Below are positions 44,586-57,763 of a stretch of DNA of 64,000 bases, one piece after another (the stretch's first letter is position 1; each line of letters begins with the position of its first letter). Origin of the DNA: Mauremys mutica (Eukaryota > Chordata > Testudines > Geoemydidae); assembly GCF_020497125.1 (NCBI RefSeq), contig NC_059084.1:39626399-39690398 (forward strand). The letters are read 5' to 3'. Both the position numbers and the translations under genes were made by a program. Below the pieces are notes generated by a model. The model was not told the origin of the DNA, ran no database searches, and worked only from the letters and a program-made list of their open reading frames with translations.

Positions 44586-45799
44586 ATCTCCAAAGAAGAT
44601 TGCAGCTTTACTTAGAAGCTACAGTCTGTACTGCTTGTGGGAGAATTAAAAACTTACAGAAGGGCTAGTTCCTGAGGAACATTCTAGAGAATTTGCCTCA
44701 TGTTCTTTTCTGTCTGTGAAGTTTGGCCAACTCACACAGTTATGTATTGGGACTGCATTAAACTTCTGACAACTCTTGCATGCTCTAGCCTCATGCTGTA
44801 CCTGCCTCCATGAGCTGTGGGCGTTCTCCTGAACAGAGTTGAATGAAAAATAAAAGTAGAAAAGGGTCTTGAAATGAAAAAAAATAGTTTTGCAATAAAT
44901 TTCAAAAATGTGAAGTCATTTTCATTTTGAAGGATTAAAAATGGACCATTATTTCAAAGTTTCTTTCACAATTTTCTAAAAATATGTTTCTCAAAACTTC
45001 TCTCTCTCTGCGGGTTGTGGGAGTGTTTGGAAAGGAGGTTGAGAATGTTTGTGTTTTGCTGATCTCTCTGTGTTGCTTTCTATTGGGAAAATGGGATTTG
45101 GGGGATTTTTGTGTTTGTTTAGTTTTCGTATTAGTTGTGGGTTTAATGTCAGGATTTCTTTTCGTTTAGCCAGCCAAGTGGGAGAAGGACCTCAATTTGC
45201 TGTGGATTCTGAGGATTTAACACATGGTCCCACTCGGCGTCATTTTTCCCCCGCTGTAAAATAATAGCAAATGCTAAAATCTGACCCCGCCCCCGCCACT
45301 TGCTGGAGACAAAGAGCTGCACAGAGGAAGCCATAACAGTGAATTTTATTGTTCATACAAAACAAAGGAATTATGCTTCATATATTTGATATGATCTACT
45401 GGCACCTAATCTATTCATCATTTCCTTAGACACAGATACAGACCCGGTGTAAGCAAGGTCTGAATAAGCTTTTCCCTGACATCTAGTGACACGTTGGGGG
45501 AGAGAAGTCCATGTTTGCATAGACACACCTACTCTGCCTAGGTGCATAGCATGATGGACCTGCTTTGCCAAAATGATCACTTTTGGCTAGTTTTGGGTTA
45601 CAAATTGCTTCTGTATTGCTTCTGTTCTGTATTGTTAGGAGGAACCCCCTAGATAATGAACCCGGCCCTTGTTGCTGTTGACTCCACTTGGCAGAAGGGT
45701 CACACCCATAACGGGAAGTAAGCTGCACCATCTCAAACATATAAGGGAAGAACTGCACCTTAGAGCTGTGTATGTGAGATACAGGGTAAAATGTTTTTA

Positions 45800-46060
45800 A
45801 GGTATCTAATGACCAGATTTTTAAAGGTAATTGTGTGCTTAACTCCCATGGAAATCAATAGGAGTTAGGTGTCTAACATGATTAAAGGCTTTTGTGAATC
45901 CCTCAGGACATCTACCTGCAACTTTGGAAGCCTAAATAGCTTTGAAAATCTAGCTGGGACAAGGCTTGTAAAGGTATATAGGCACTAGTGGGTATTTCAA
46001 AGACATCTAGGCCCCAAACACCAGTTGAAATCAGGTGATATTGAAAATTGCTGTTATGCA
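45800..46060. repeat. Two adjacent AGGTGCCTA-family repeats
   Basis: CAGATTTTTAAAGGTAATTG with GGAGTTAGGTGTCTAACAT, then AGGCTTGTAAAGGTATATAG with CACTAGTGGGTATTTC. Confidence 0.55.
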
Positions 46061-46960
46061 GGTTGTGAAACCACCTTTCTGTACCAGCTGGTGCTCCCAT
46101 GAAAGTCTTTGCATATGCAGCCCCACTCCTGTTCACTGGCCCAATATAAGGTTGTTCAAGACAGGGAAAGTTGGCCTTGTGACTTTTTACACAACTTTGG
46201 GAAACTGGACCTGCATTGTGGGTCAGTGTGTGTTCACCTCACACCAGACCCACTCAGACAAATCACCAGGAACAAGGCTTTATTCTGTAAAGAAGCACTG
46301 AACAGGATTACAGTTCAGCAGCCTCCTGTCCGCTTGACTGCTGTGTGCTCCCAGCGCAGTCAGTGCTGAGATCTCCTGCTGGTGGAGGATGCGGGGGAGG
46401 GCAGAGGGTATTCCCTGGCAGGGACCAGGAAATTCTCCCAACATGCCCCAGTTTGTAGTCCACAACTTGCAGTTCCCATGTCTGCTGCTGCTGAAGTACA
46501 CTGGACCTCGGGCTGCATATATGCTGGCGAGGTGACTGTGTTTATTGTTCATGATTGCAAAATCCAGGTTTTGATTGAATGTCAGTACTCTTTCGAGCAG
46601 GCTTCCTTGGTTCTCATAAACTGAGGGAAGAGTGACACACTCCTGCTGTGAGCTTGGGTGCTTTTCTGCCCTCCAACTTTCCCAGGTGGATTTTGTGGAG
46701 CCAAACTGGCTTTATGCTGGGACTGGATTATATTTTGGGTTGGAATTGTGAGGGAGTTATGGAAAAGCTAGAGGAGAGGATGCAAATTTCAACTGGTGTT
46801 TGTCTCAACTTTCCTTCCGAGGATGGGTGTTAGTCATTAATAATGTAACTGTCATTATGTTGTGGCATAAGGGTCTGGTTTTGGATCCTGCACCACACTT
46901 TTTAGGAAAAAAAGTTCAGAAGGTTCCTTTGATGACCATATAAGAAAAAATCCAATCTCA

Positions 46961-48080
46961 TTCTGGGGTGCAATCCAGACCTTCTCCTGCAAACGTAGGA
47001 ACCTCACAGTACTTTACTGCTGCAGCTCCCATCTGGGCCACTCACAAATAGCCTTCCAGCATGCAGGTAACAGTGTGAGTGTCTGTGTATAGATGCAGTC
47101 TGCCAGCCACATGTCACTCACAATCTGGCTTCCACCAACCTGGGTTACCACTTGCAGGGTGACCCCAACACACTCCCAGAGATTGATTTTCCTCCAACAT
47201 GTGTGTTCTGTACTGTCTAGTTCTCTCCTCGTCAGTCCAGATATTTTAGGTTCATTGCCCCTCTTAGGGGATCAATATACCACTATAGTTACCCAAACAA
47301 TTCACAACACCAGATTAGTTTTAACTGAAGAAAAAAAAGAAGTGTATTTACCGATACAGAAATAGATTTTAAGTGAGTACAGGTATAAGGTATTAAAAGT
47401 AGAAATGGTTACAAGACAAAATAAAGATAAAGCACTTTCTAGTGCTAAACTTAACAAACTAGACATGATTCAATTACCACACATTTCCAGTAACATTGCC
47501 GACCAGGTTCTTCAGGGGGATCTGCTCCCAAAGGACAATGGCTGTTTCTTTTGTCTTTTAGGTGAAAAGAAGACAGATGATTAGAGAGAGATAACTTTGG
47601 GTGTTTTGCCCCTGCCTTTTATACTTCAGTTACCCTTTCAAATGCATTTTCCTGAGGGTTATCCCTAGATAAAGTTCATTTCCTCTGTGTGGTTGGAGTC
47701 AAATAATCTGGTGGTGAACGAGGTTCCTTACTGTTTGCCTACATACAGATCTATCTGTTCCTCCCCACTTTTCTTATGAGAGAATGGCCACTTGGTAGGT
47801 GATTGTCCATCAGCTTTGATGACACCTGGCTAAAGGTGTCAGCTTTCTCCTTTGTCTTTGAAAAACAGATTTTCCACTCCCCAAATTTGTTTGGTAAGCA
47901 CGCTTCAATCAAGACTTCAGCTTATGTTTATAATTTTACATATAATGTTACTACACACATTTCTTCATGATATTATTGATGAGTTATTAGCTTTCAAATG
48001 ACACCTCACAAGGCATATTTTGCACAACAATTATTGTAATAGTGTATATAGGATGTTAATACAATGTTGCATTCCATCAC
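46961..48080 (-). mobile_element. Probable LTR, minus strand
   Basis: Minus strand starts TGTGATGGAATGCAACATTG near 48080. A TATA box (GTATAAAAGG) lies near 47618-47627. The far end near 46961 is inferred from TGGGGTGCAATCC. Part of it (ATTATATGTAAAATTATAA) matches the LTR-like segment at 60850-61830 in the opposite direction. No target duplication was found, so boundaries are approximate. Confidence 0.55.
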
Positions 48081-49240
48081 ACCATCATTTGCTGATGCAG
48101 AGTAGTTTATTTGGAATGGGGTCAAGGTCTCTTCGATATTTTGAACAATGTTGCTACTTTTCCATTACAGTCTCTGTGGCAGCTCTTGTCTGGGAATGAG
48201 CCTGTTCCTTGGAAGTAGCTGACCTTTGCTTTTCTTTAGCGAGCAGGGTTTGGCTTTTGATAGGAAACTTTGCCTGCCTCAGTTTTGAGATGTTACCTGT
48301 TTTAATGCTTGGAGATTTCTTAAGCTGAGGCTGCAGGACTCACAGCTGGACTTCCCAGGGCTACTTGCTGAACCCCTTGCTTATAAACCGGCAGTGAGGA
48401 TTCCTAGCCTTGTTTCTAGGAGTCTTCTCTCTTTCCTTATTGCAGCAGGTGTAACAAAACTGGTTTGTTGAATTGATTTTACTAATTGTACATGGGTCTC
48501 AGCAGATATCTTGTCTGCCAAATTGGGTTTTCATTTGATTCACTGATTATCTTGGTTTTTATCATTGGTGCAATCTGTCCTCCCTAGGGGCAATATTGTC
48601 AGTCTGGACAGCTGCCTCCCTGAGTGAGGTATTCCTGAATGTGCTAATGTTTCACTTTGCTGCCTCTTGTTTTTCTTGTGGACTGGCAGCTTGCTTGTCT
48701 TTAATGGATCTTCTGAATTTACTTCCCATATCTTAAGCTATAAGTCATTGTATATGCTTGTGGTAAAGATTCATCACTTTTGAATGTTTCTTGGGTTGGG
48801 CAACTGTTTTTGGATTTGTATTATTTGTGTTACTCTGTTTCTCAGAATGGATATTGAAAAAATTTTTTGGTGCATTAACAATTTCAGATGCTATTGCCTG
48901 TAGCAAATAGCCGACGCTACTGTGGTGGGGCCTGCACTTTTTCTTGGTCTGGTGGGTCAGGGTGCCACCCTTTGCCCCTATTCTTGGGCATTGTGGGCTT
49001 CACTAGTGCCCCAGTGGGAGACAGAGAGGAGTGGGGAAGGGACCCAGGTTTACTCTCCTACTCAGGATCCCAGCCCCTTCAGCTCCGCTTGGGCAGGGTT
49101 TCCCTTCCCCTCTGGCTAACAGCAATAATCCTCCAAACTCTAGTCAGCTCTCCTTCCCTCTCTCTGTCTGACTGAAGCAGGGTATTTTTATTAGGTCTTT
49201 GCCGCCAGGTGCTCCAATTCCGTGTAGTAACCTTTCCCTC
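48081..49240. other. Intergenic sequence, no gene recognised
   Basis: No supported open frame, RNA gene or clear repeat. The stretch 48930-49200 is GC-rich and may be part of an LTR. Confidence 0.4.
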
Positions 49241-49244
49241 GCAG

Positions 49245-49412
49245 CCCTGCGCAGAGGATTCAGGGGGCCTGGGGCAAAGCAACTTTGGGGGCCCCTTCCA
49301 TAAAAAAAGGTTGCAATACTATATTCTCATGGGGGGCCCTGTGGGGCTCGGGGCCTGGGGCAAATTGCCCCATTGTCTCCCCCGACCCCCACCCCCGGGC
49401 AGCCCTATTCCC
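49245..49412. mobile_element. GC-rich MITE with GGGGGCCT-type ends
   Basis: CAGGGGGCCTGGGGCAAAG on the left is mirrored by TTGCCCCATTGTC and CGGGCAGCCCT on the right. Probable hAT-type MITE. The target duplication is unclear. Confidence 0.5.
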
Positions 49413-49550
49413 TAGTCCATGGGAAATAAGGCCTTGATCTTCCTAGGGCTTATATACCTCCCATATACAACTCTTCTACTGCTCTCTGGCCCTGCTGTAT
49501 CACATGCCATATCTCAAACACACTATTGCTCTCTCTCTCTCCCCATATAT

Positions 49551-50215
49551 ATAGAATCATAGAATCTCAGGGTTGGAATCTCAGGAGGTCATCTAGTCCA
49601 ACCCCCTGCTCAAAGATGGACCAAACCTAACTAAATCATCCCAGCCAGGGCTTTGTCAAGCCTGACCTTAAAAACCTCCAAGGAAGGAGATTCCAAAACC
49701 TCCCTGGATAACCCATTCCAGTGCTTCACCACCCACTTAGTGAAAAAGGTTTTCCTAATATCCAACCTAAACCTCCCCCACTGCAACTTGAGACCATCAC
49801 TCCTTGTTCTGTCATCTGGTATCACTGAGAACAGTCTAGATCCATCCTCTTTGGAACCCCCTTTCAGGTAGTTGAAAGCAGCTATCAAATCCCCCCTCAT
49901 TCTTCTCTTTTGCAAACTAAACAATCCCAGTTCCCTCAGCCTCTCCTCATAAGTCATGTGCTCCAGCCCCCTAATCATTTGTCTTGCCCTCCACTGGACT
50001 CTTTCCAATTTTTCCACATCCTTGTTGTAGTGTGGGGCTCAAAACTGGACACAGTACTCCAAATGAGGCCTCACCAATGTCTAATAGAGGGGAATGATCA
50101 CATCCCTCGATCTGCTGTCAATGTCCCTACTTATACAGCCCAAAATGCCGTTAGCCTACTTGGCAACAATGGCACGCTGTCGACTCATATCCAGCTTCTC
50201 GTCCACTGTAACCCC
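49551..50215 (-). mobile_element. CR1 LINE, 3' part (segment 1 of 2)
   Basis: The 3' end lies at 49551 (ATAGAATCATAGAATCTCAG). The frame 50017-49631 is open: [51 protein letters not shown]. It continues at 52211 after an inserted LTR. Confidence 0.88.
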
Positions 50216-52210
50216 TGTCCCTGCCTGCAGGTATATGGGATCTTGGGGAGCAATTACCACACGGGTCGGGTGCAAATTCATTTCTTTATTAAAGGAAAAA
50301 GGGAGTGGTGAGAATTTAACAATGAAATACGATGGGATGGGGTGTATAGGGGGTTTACAATAGACAATGATGTTGGGGGGAGGTTTCTTATTGAACAATG
50401 TAGGGAGTTCTAACAGTGGGGTACAGTAAGTGGGGTTTAGCACAATGGGATACAGTACAGTTAATAAGCAACTCAACTTTATATAGGAACAGCTCTAGAT
50501 ACAGTGTGGAATGTAAAACATACCAAAAGGAAATGCAAAATAAAATAGTAGCTTCTATATAGAATGGTCAACAATCTTAGATAGAATGTATTAAGTGATT
50601 GGTGGCCTTATACACAATGTAACACAATAGTATTAATGCAAATACAAAGTATATCAGAAAGGTGGAAGTAAAATGTGAATCACAGTGCAATAATACATAT
50701 GGGTGATAAGTGAAATTATGCAGTGTAGACTTAATTTGTGAGGCTGTGATAGCAAGAGTGTACCCAAAGGCTGGGTCAAGAAACAGGAGGGGGGAATGAT
50801 AGTGGCAACTGATGAGAGATGCAGCTGCAAGCAGTGAGAGACTCTGAAGCCCTGTGAGGTCAGGACAACAGAGCAGTGTGTGTGTGTGTGGGGGGGGGGA
50901 ATTTGGGAAGTTCAGATGGTGATGCAGACGTGGGGGAGAAAGCAGCAAGAACCTTATCTATCCTCTAACTTAATCAAACTTGTATAAAATGACAAGCAGC
51001 TTCTACAAAGTAACAAAACAGGTACAGAATACAATCAGGCAATGACTTTTTAAATCTATCTTAACCGATGACTAGGCAAAACAACAAATATCACAATTCT
51101 AAGCAAACTACAACAAGCAGCTATATGGAGCAACAAAACAACGAACTATAGCAAGGCATGTGAGACTTACAAGCTTTATAATCTTAACAAACTATGACTT
51201 ATTAAACTAAAGAAACAAAACCTATGGTGCACCTTATGCTATGGGGAAGTTACAGAGGGCAGAGTGGTATGTGCCCAGAATACAGCTCCCAAGGCAGCCC
51301 CCAAGGAAGCCAAGGGAGGTGGCTGCAGCAGTGGATACAGCTGAAAACAGTGAGTCCAAGGCAAAGCCCACAGGAGCAGAGCTTAACAGCAGCACCAACT
51401 TACTTTTAGTAGCAGAGTGCCACGGAGTTTAAGAGAGAGGTTTTAAAACACAGACCAAGGTTTAGCTTGAGTCTGTGTGCTGGGGAGACAGAGCCAGCAG
51501 CTAAAATAATAAAACAAAAGTATAGAAAGTTACACAGAGGGATTCTTACCAGCCCCCAAGGCAGCAGCAGAGGCAGAAGCAGCAAGAACATCAGAAGGCT
51601 TGGTACAGTCTAGATAATCAGGATATCTCTCAGGCAGCAATTCGTTCTTCATGGGGGGGTTCAAAAAACGGGGGTACGCTCAAAAATAAAACGAGAGCGG
51701 AGAAAGGATCCCCAGAACTCCCTGGCTGATCAGACCAGGCAGCAATGCAGGAACCTTTCTAAAGTCTGTTCAGAAAATGTCTGTTTATAAAGGCAAACAT
51801 AGGCAGCTTCCCGCCAGTAACTCTGATTGGCTCCCCCTCTTACAGGGAGGAGAGAAGGCAGGGAGAAGACTGCAGGCAGCCACAGGCATGTCTGGGCAAG
51901 TACTGTGCAATAGGTGACTCAAAAGCACATGAGGTCTATGACTCATGCCCAGGATCTTAAACACACAATAGGTCTTGCAGCTCTGGACATTGCCTACCCT
52001 ACACCAAGCCCAGGTTTTAACAAGGTGATAACAGGACTAACCCTTTGAACAGGGCAGTGGTCCCACTTAGCACAAGTGGCCATCCCTTTGAGAAGGGCAG
52101 TGGCCCTGTTAGACAACTTAACATCCAGGGAGGGGCGGCCACCGGAGGAGAACAAGAACAAAATGGAGTAAGGGGACAGCTGTAAGAACAAAATGGAGCT
52201 GTAACAGACA
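50216..52210 (-). mobile_element. Long solo LTR (1995 bp) inserted in CR1
   Basis: On the minus strand it begins TGTCTGTTACAGCTCC and ends GGGACA. A perfect 5-bp duplication ACCCC lies at 50211-50215 and 52211-52215, and its removal restores continuous CR1 sequence. A TATA box (TTTATAAACAG) lies near 51785 and a poly(A) signal AATAAA near 50300, with about 1.5 kb between them. No internal genes or second LTR were seen, so it is a solo LTR with a very long transcribed part. Confidence 0.8.
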
Positions 52211-53255
52211 ACCCCTAGGTCCTTTTCTGCAGAACTGCTTCCTAGCCATTCGGTTCCTAGTCTGTAAGAGTGAATGGGATTCTTCCATCCTAAGTGCAGG
52301 ACTCTGCACTTCTCCTTGTTGAACCTCATCAGGTTTCTTTTGGCCCAATCCTCTAATTTGTCTAGATCCCTCTGTATCCTATCCCTACCCTCCAGCGTAT
52401 CTACCACTCCTCCCAGTTTAGTGTCATCTGCAAACTTGATGAAGGTGCAGTCCACGCCATCCTCCAGATCATTAATGAAGATATTGAACAAAACCAGCCC
52501 CAGGACCAACCATTGGGGCACTCTGCTTGATACCAGCTGCCAACTAAACATGGAGCCATTGATTACTATCCGTTGAGCCTGATGATCTAGCCAGCTGTCT
52601 ATACACCTTATAGTCCATTCATCCAGACCATACTTCTTTAACTTGCTGGCAAGAATACTATGAGAAACTATATCAAAAGCTTTGCTAAAGTCAAGGAATA
52701 ATACATCCAATGCTTTCCCCTCATCCACAGACCCAGTTATCTCTTCATAGAAGTCTATTAGGTTAGTCAGGCATGACTTGCCCTTGGTGAATCCATGCTG
52801 ACTCTTCCTGATCACTTTCCTCTTCTCTAAGTGCTTCAGAATTGATTCCTTGAGGACCTGCTCCATGATTTTTCCAGGGACTGAGGTGAGGCTGACTGGC
52901 CTGAAGTTCCCCAGATCCTCCTTCTTCCCTTTTTTAAAGATGGGCACTACATTAGCCTTTTTCAAATCATCCGGGACCTCCCCCGATCACCACGAGTTTT
53001 CAAAAATAATACCCAATGGCTCTGCAATCACATCCGCCAACCCATTTAGCACCATCCGGCCCCATGGACTTGTGCTCATCCAGTTTTTCTAAATAGTCCT
53101 GACCCACTTCTTTCTCCACAGAGGGCTGGTCACCTTCTCCCCATACTGTGCTGCCCAGTGCAGCAGTCTGGGAGCTGACCTTGTTTGTGAAAACAGAGGC
53201 AAAAAAGCATTTGAGTACATTAGCTTTTTCCACATCCTCTGTCACTAGGTTGTGG
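52211..53255 (-). pseudogene. CR1 LINE reverse transcriptase (segment 2 of 2)
   Basis: Minus-strand frame from about 52965: ANVVPIFKKGKKEDLGNFRP, VSLTSVPGKIMEQVL, HGFTKGKSCLTNLIDF, LDFSKAFDIVSHSILASKL and FIKFADDTKLGGVV (the FADD form of the YADD catalytic site). The frame is open through motifs A-D to the LTR junction. Upstream (52966-53255) other frames continue with KCFFASVFTNKVSSQ and SPLWRKKW-type sequence. 5' truncated. Joined to 49551-50215 it is a single CR1 copy of about 1.7 kb. Confidence 0.85.
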
Positions 53256-54316
53256 CAGGGGAGGCGGGTCCAGAGGGAGGGACAGGGAGATGGGGGAAAG
53301 GGAATGGGGCTAAACACTCCTCTCTCCTAAGCTGTATGCAGGGAAGCAGGGTAGCAGCATATAGGAGTGAACGTTAGGGGGTACTGGGGGGAAGGGAAGA
53401 GCAACCACCCCTCCCTGCTAGGCTGCAGGCAGGGGAGCAGGACGCCAGTGGTGAGGGGACACAGGCAGGTAAGGTGCTGGTGGTGATGGTGGTGGTAATG
53501 GGGTCCTCACTTCTCCCTCCAGAGGAATGGAGGTGGGGATGGGGGGAAGGTTAGAAAGGCCCCACCTTCCCCACACAAGCAGCAGTCCTCCAGGGAGGGA
53601 AGGAAGGAGAGAGCTCCAGACAGCTGGGCCACGAGATCAGACTGACCAGTCGCTGTAGTGGGGCCAGTGGGCTCCCTCCCCACAGCAGTTCAAGGGATCA
53701 TTACACTCCCCTTGTCAGGCGGAACCTAGATCACCCTGCCCCCTGTGCTGGAAGTCTAAAAGGCAGGCCCTGCAGCACAGCTGGGTTTGAACCTGCGGAG
53801 GAGAAGGACACTTCCCCTGTTGTGCAGCATCCCAGAGGGGAATATATGCCTGGTGTTCCTGATCCTCAGACACCAATAAGGACTGGCCCAGAGGAGCCGG
53901 AAGAGGCCTGGAGGCCACAGGTATCAACCCCCTGGGAGGCAGGAAGTGCAGCGTGTTGCAGCTGGATCCCCGCCGATGGAGGGGCAGCCGATCCTGCCCC
54001 TGCTAGGGCCCTGGGTTGGGACGCAATGCAGTAGGGTCCCCCTGCCACCCCACCCCAGGTGGCTAACTCCTTACACTTCCCTGAGAAGCTCCTGCTCTGG
54101 AGAAGGATCCTCTCTTACCAGTCAACTGTAGACTGTTTCTTTGCTGGTTGTCTGAGCTCCACCCAGGCTCAAGCCAGCCCTGAGACTGTTGTGGCTGCCT
54201 GAGCCTCCTCAAGCCCAGGCCCCAGCTCAGTTATAGACTCTGCCTAAGGGTTGGCAGCAGGAGCCGCCCAAGTTGGTCCTGTTGGTGTTAGGGTTACACC
54301 AATGTAAATGAGATAC
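53256..54316. other. GC-rich intergenic sequence, no gene recognised
   Basis: Open frames here have no familiar domain. The segment 53700-54060 could be the leader of an old LTR element, but nothing diagnostic is seen. Confidence 0.4.
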
Positions 54317-54350
54317 TCACTCACTCACTCACTCACTCTATCTATCTATC
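54317..54350. repeat. (ACTC)n and (ATCT)n microsatellite
   Basis: Six ACTC units followed by three ATCT units, next to the LTR start. Confidence 0.85.
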
Positions 54351-54364
54351 ATCAACCTTGCACA

Positions 54365-55638
54365 TGTAACCCTTCTGCCCCTCTGAGTTGGCAGCAACAA
54401 GGGCCGGGTTCAGTATCCAGGGGTTCCGTTTCAATAACACAATGCAAAACCGGCTCGAGCCCCCACCCAGTGACCTGGGACAATTACCTACCACCCCCCC
54501 TGGGCGCCTCTAGGAGGCAATACTTCCCCACTCGCAAGCACAAAGTCTGAGTGTAGCAAAATCCTTTTAATAAAGGAGGGAAACAATGTGGCATCACGTT
54601 GGAGAGACACCACAAACAGGACTATACACAAACCATAAGCAAAAAAAAACCCACTTCCAAGTACATTTGGCACTGTCCTTTCCCCCTTAGGGTCTTAAGT
54701 CCAATCACCCCAAAGTCCAACAACCCAAGAGTCTCTGTCTCTGGTCAGTGCCACCCCAGAGTTCAAAAGTTTATCTGCAGAGTTTTACGCCCCCAGCCTG
54801 GGTGGAAATGGGGGGGGGGCGCACACACAGGGTGTTAAAGGACACCTTACGTGGGCCAGGGCCGACTGCCCCGCTTCTCCGTGGCGTTCTGCTGCAGCCT
54901 TCACCACGACTGGCTCCACTCCATCAGCTGTGCCGCTCCTCCAGCCAACCTGTGAACCACATCAGCCGTCCCCGCGAACCGCTCCACACTGCTCACTGTT
55001 CCATGGACTGCGCCAACGTGCTGCAGACTGCTCTGCTCTGCTAGCTGCTTAGCAATCAATCTTCAGGCTCCCTTACTCAGTGATCTCAGCTCAGTAAGCT
55101 TAGCTCTTTTAGTGATTTCAGCTCTTAGTGGTTTCAACTTGAGCCCCAGTGCCACCTTGGCCAAACATGAATTCAGATCAGCAGCCTCCAAATGGACTCC
55201 TAAAGGATTCAAAATTAGCTCTGCTCTTTAACAGTGGAGAGAGGAGGATGTGCAATTGGTGTTCCAGGCCCTCAAAAGGGGCCCATACCATCAGGTACAC
55301 ACACCAGTCCCCAGCCTCTCTCCCTTCACTGGGTTTTGTAACCCATGTCCCTTGTCTAGCAAGTACTATTTAATGTAGGTTGAGTCATTTCTGTCATAAA
55401 GCAGTCTCATAGTTCCTCATTCACATAATTAAGGTAACAGCACTTTTTTCTCCTTCCTGCCCCAATAACAAAGAAATTGGGGATTCCACAGTGTGAAAAT
55501 AACCATCCCATGCTGCTGTGTGTTATGCTAAGTGGAGTGGGTTTACCAATGCAAATGCACATTCCTAAAATTCCTTTGCCCACTCCTCATAATGTACCAC
55601 CAGATGTCAGGGTAGATCTCATCCTGACTCTGCTTACA
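54365..55638. mobile_element. Solo LTR (twin A), 1274 bp
   Basis: Starts TGTAACCCTTCTGCCCC and ends GACTCTGCTTACA. It aligns along its whole length with the copy at 58605-60001. AATAAA occurs on plus at 54569-54574. No clear target duplication, orientation undecided. Confidence 0.75.
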
Positions 55639-56959
55639 TCCATAAAATGAGTAGCCATAGCACTAGTGGGGTCTCTGGCTCTTCTTATTTTTTAGGATAA
55701 AAACTCTGATCAAGGTATCAATGCATTTGTTCTTTGTGGATTTTTTGTTTCTTTGTTTGTCCATTTTTTAATTTATATTTTTGGAGTTGTTTGATGCTTT
55801 TATTTGTTTCTTTGTTGCAGTTATGTTTGAGGAGGGAAGGCCTGGAGAGATGGGGAGGGTTTGGTTAGTGTGACATTACTTAGAGCACCATCTAGACTGC
55901 TAAACAGCTGTATCTCCTCTGTTCTCCAACCTGGGGTGCCTCTTACACTGCTCTACTGTGAAAACATTGACTCCTGGTCAGTAAATACACAGTCTCCAGC
56001 ATGTCATTTGCTCCCCAGGTATATAGTATTGAGTGCTACTAGCTAGCCACTCATGAATTACACTGCAGCAGAACTCCCCCAGACTCTCAGTCCCAGGCCT
56101 TCCCCCAGAAATGTGTTTTTTATACTGCCCAACACACTACTGGATGACAGAAGTTCATCTAAAGTTCGTCATTTCATCAAAAGGAAATTATAGGCATAAG
56201 CCTTGTTGTTCCAAATGGTTTTTCCCATACACTTTAACCCAAACATATCATTTGGATAAAACTAGAGAACAAGTTTATTGACCACAGTAAGAAAGGAAAG
56301 GTTTTAAATGGCTACATGTAATGAAACATAAAAGTCAGAATTGGTTACAAAGGAAGGGAAAGACAAAATGTAAACTAATGGCTAACTTAACGAGCTAGCA
56401 GAATTCAAAGCAAAGGCATTTCTTTCGCCACATGCTGCAGTAAATTTCACACCCTGGGTCTCTTTTCAGTCTAGAACATTCTCCCCTTCTTTCAGTGTCC
56501 TTCAGATATTAATTGATGTCATGAGCAGAGAGATGGGAGGAGGAGTGGGGGCAAATGTTTTCCTCCCCCTCTTTATAATTCAAATTCTTGTGCTAGAAAC
56601 ATCCTTGCTGAATCTTGATGGACATGAGGCTTGAATGGTCCCTGTGATGAAATGTAAATTTCCTGTTCAATCTTTCCTCTGTCCAAAAATGATTTTCACC
56701 AGCTGAGATACTGGCCCATTACACATTTTAAATCCATATTCTTTGTGTGTGAATTGAAACCAAAGATGAGAGAGAAGTTCCAAACCTGTCTGCACGTTCT
56801 TAGTCCTTAATTACAAGAGTGGAACTTTTAATGGTTAAGGAGCACTTCTTTCCCTCTACAGATTGAAGTTTGGAGTTCAGTGTTGCTAAGATTTTCTGTA
56901 TCCAATCATCAGCTTCTATTAGCTTCTATCAGCTTCTATTAGGATGAATGGCCCGACAT

Positions 56960-56982
56960 CTTTCTTTCTTTCTTTCTTTCTT
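56960..56982. repeat. (TTTC)n microsatellite
   Basis: Five to six TTTC units. Confidence 0.85.
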
Positions 56983-57763
56983 AAGGCCAGATACTTAGTG
57001 AGCAACAATATCCCTACCTACTCTGAAGTCAACACAACTGTGTCGCTTTACACCAGCTTATGGTCTGGCCCTTAGTTTTTAGTGTTTGCCCCGGGGTACC
57101 TCCTAATGACCAACTTTGAACACCCATGGCAGCCTCAGTTGTCGGCTCCTCTGGTGGATGCATCCCAAGACCTCTGCCCCCCACCCAAAAAAAAAATCTC
57201 TGCATCCCCTAGAGGTAATTACATGGGGTTAATGAAAGAACAGGCTCTTCGAGGCCAAATGAGGTTCTGGTGCCACTGGGCTCTGAGCTATTGTATGTCA
57301 CATGTCTGTTCCAAAAAAACCTAGGGACACCTTGTAAATACCTAGGGACACCCTTTGAGCTGCAGCCCTGGCTTGTTTATATCTTTGCAGGGATGCTGTC
57401 ATCATGTGAGATCCAGGGCAGGCCATGTTCCCCCTCTTTGGGGACAGGGTTAACTAGAACAGGTTGTCAGAGTGGTGTACTCCAGAGGTGAGATCAGAGC
57501 TGGCCTCACAGCCCCGGAGAGCAGATTCAGCTATGCACGTGTGGGAAATGATGAGATTGAGTCCATTCTCCTAAAATTAAATGTTCATTGTTCTCCTTTG
57601 AATCTGTGTTTCTTTATAAATATTATCAACTGATGTCATTATTCACTCCATCAGAATATAGCATCTACTTATGAACACTGGGGTATTTATTGGCAAATAT
57701 CTAGACAAACACCACTTCAGTCAATGTAGTTAACAGAGGCTTACATTAATTTAAAAAGATGAA

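Larger units (their letters stand above)
43260..46960. other. Intergenic sequence with scattered repeats, no gene recognised
   Basis: No supported coding region. Palindromic repeats are at 44475-44585 and 45800-46060. A possible Harbinger-type MITE spans about 43410-43775 (TTGTCTAGATGA and GTCCACACTG), too weak to call. Confidence 0.5.

Noticed and set aside
53715..54131. Several overlapping frames of 60-70 codons
   Set aside because: They arise in GC-rich sequence on both strands and have no domain. At most they are part of an unidentified repeat.
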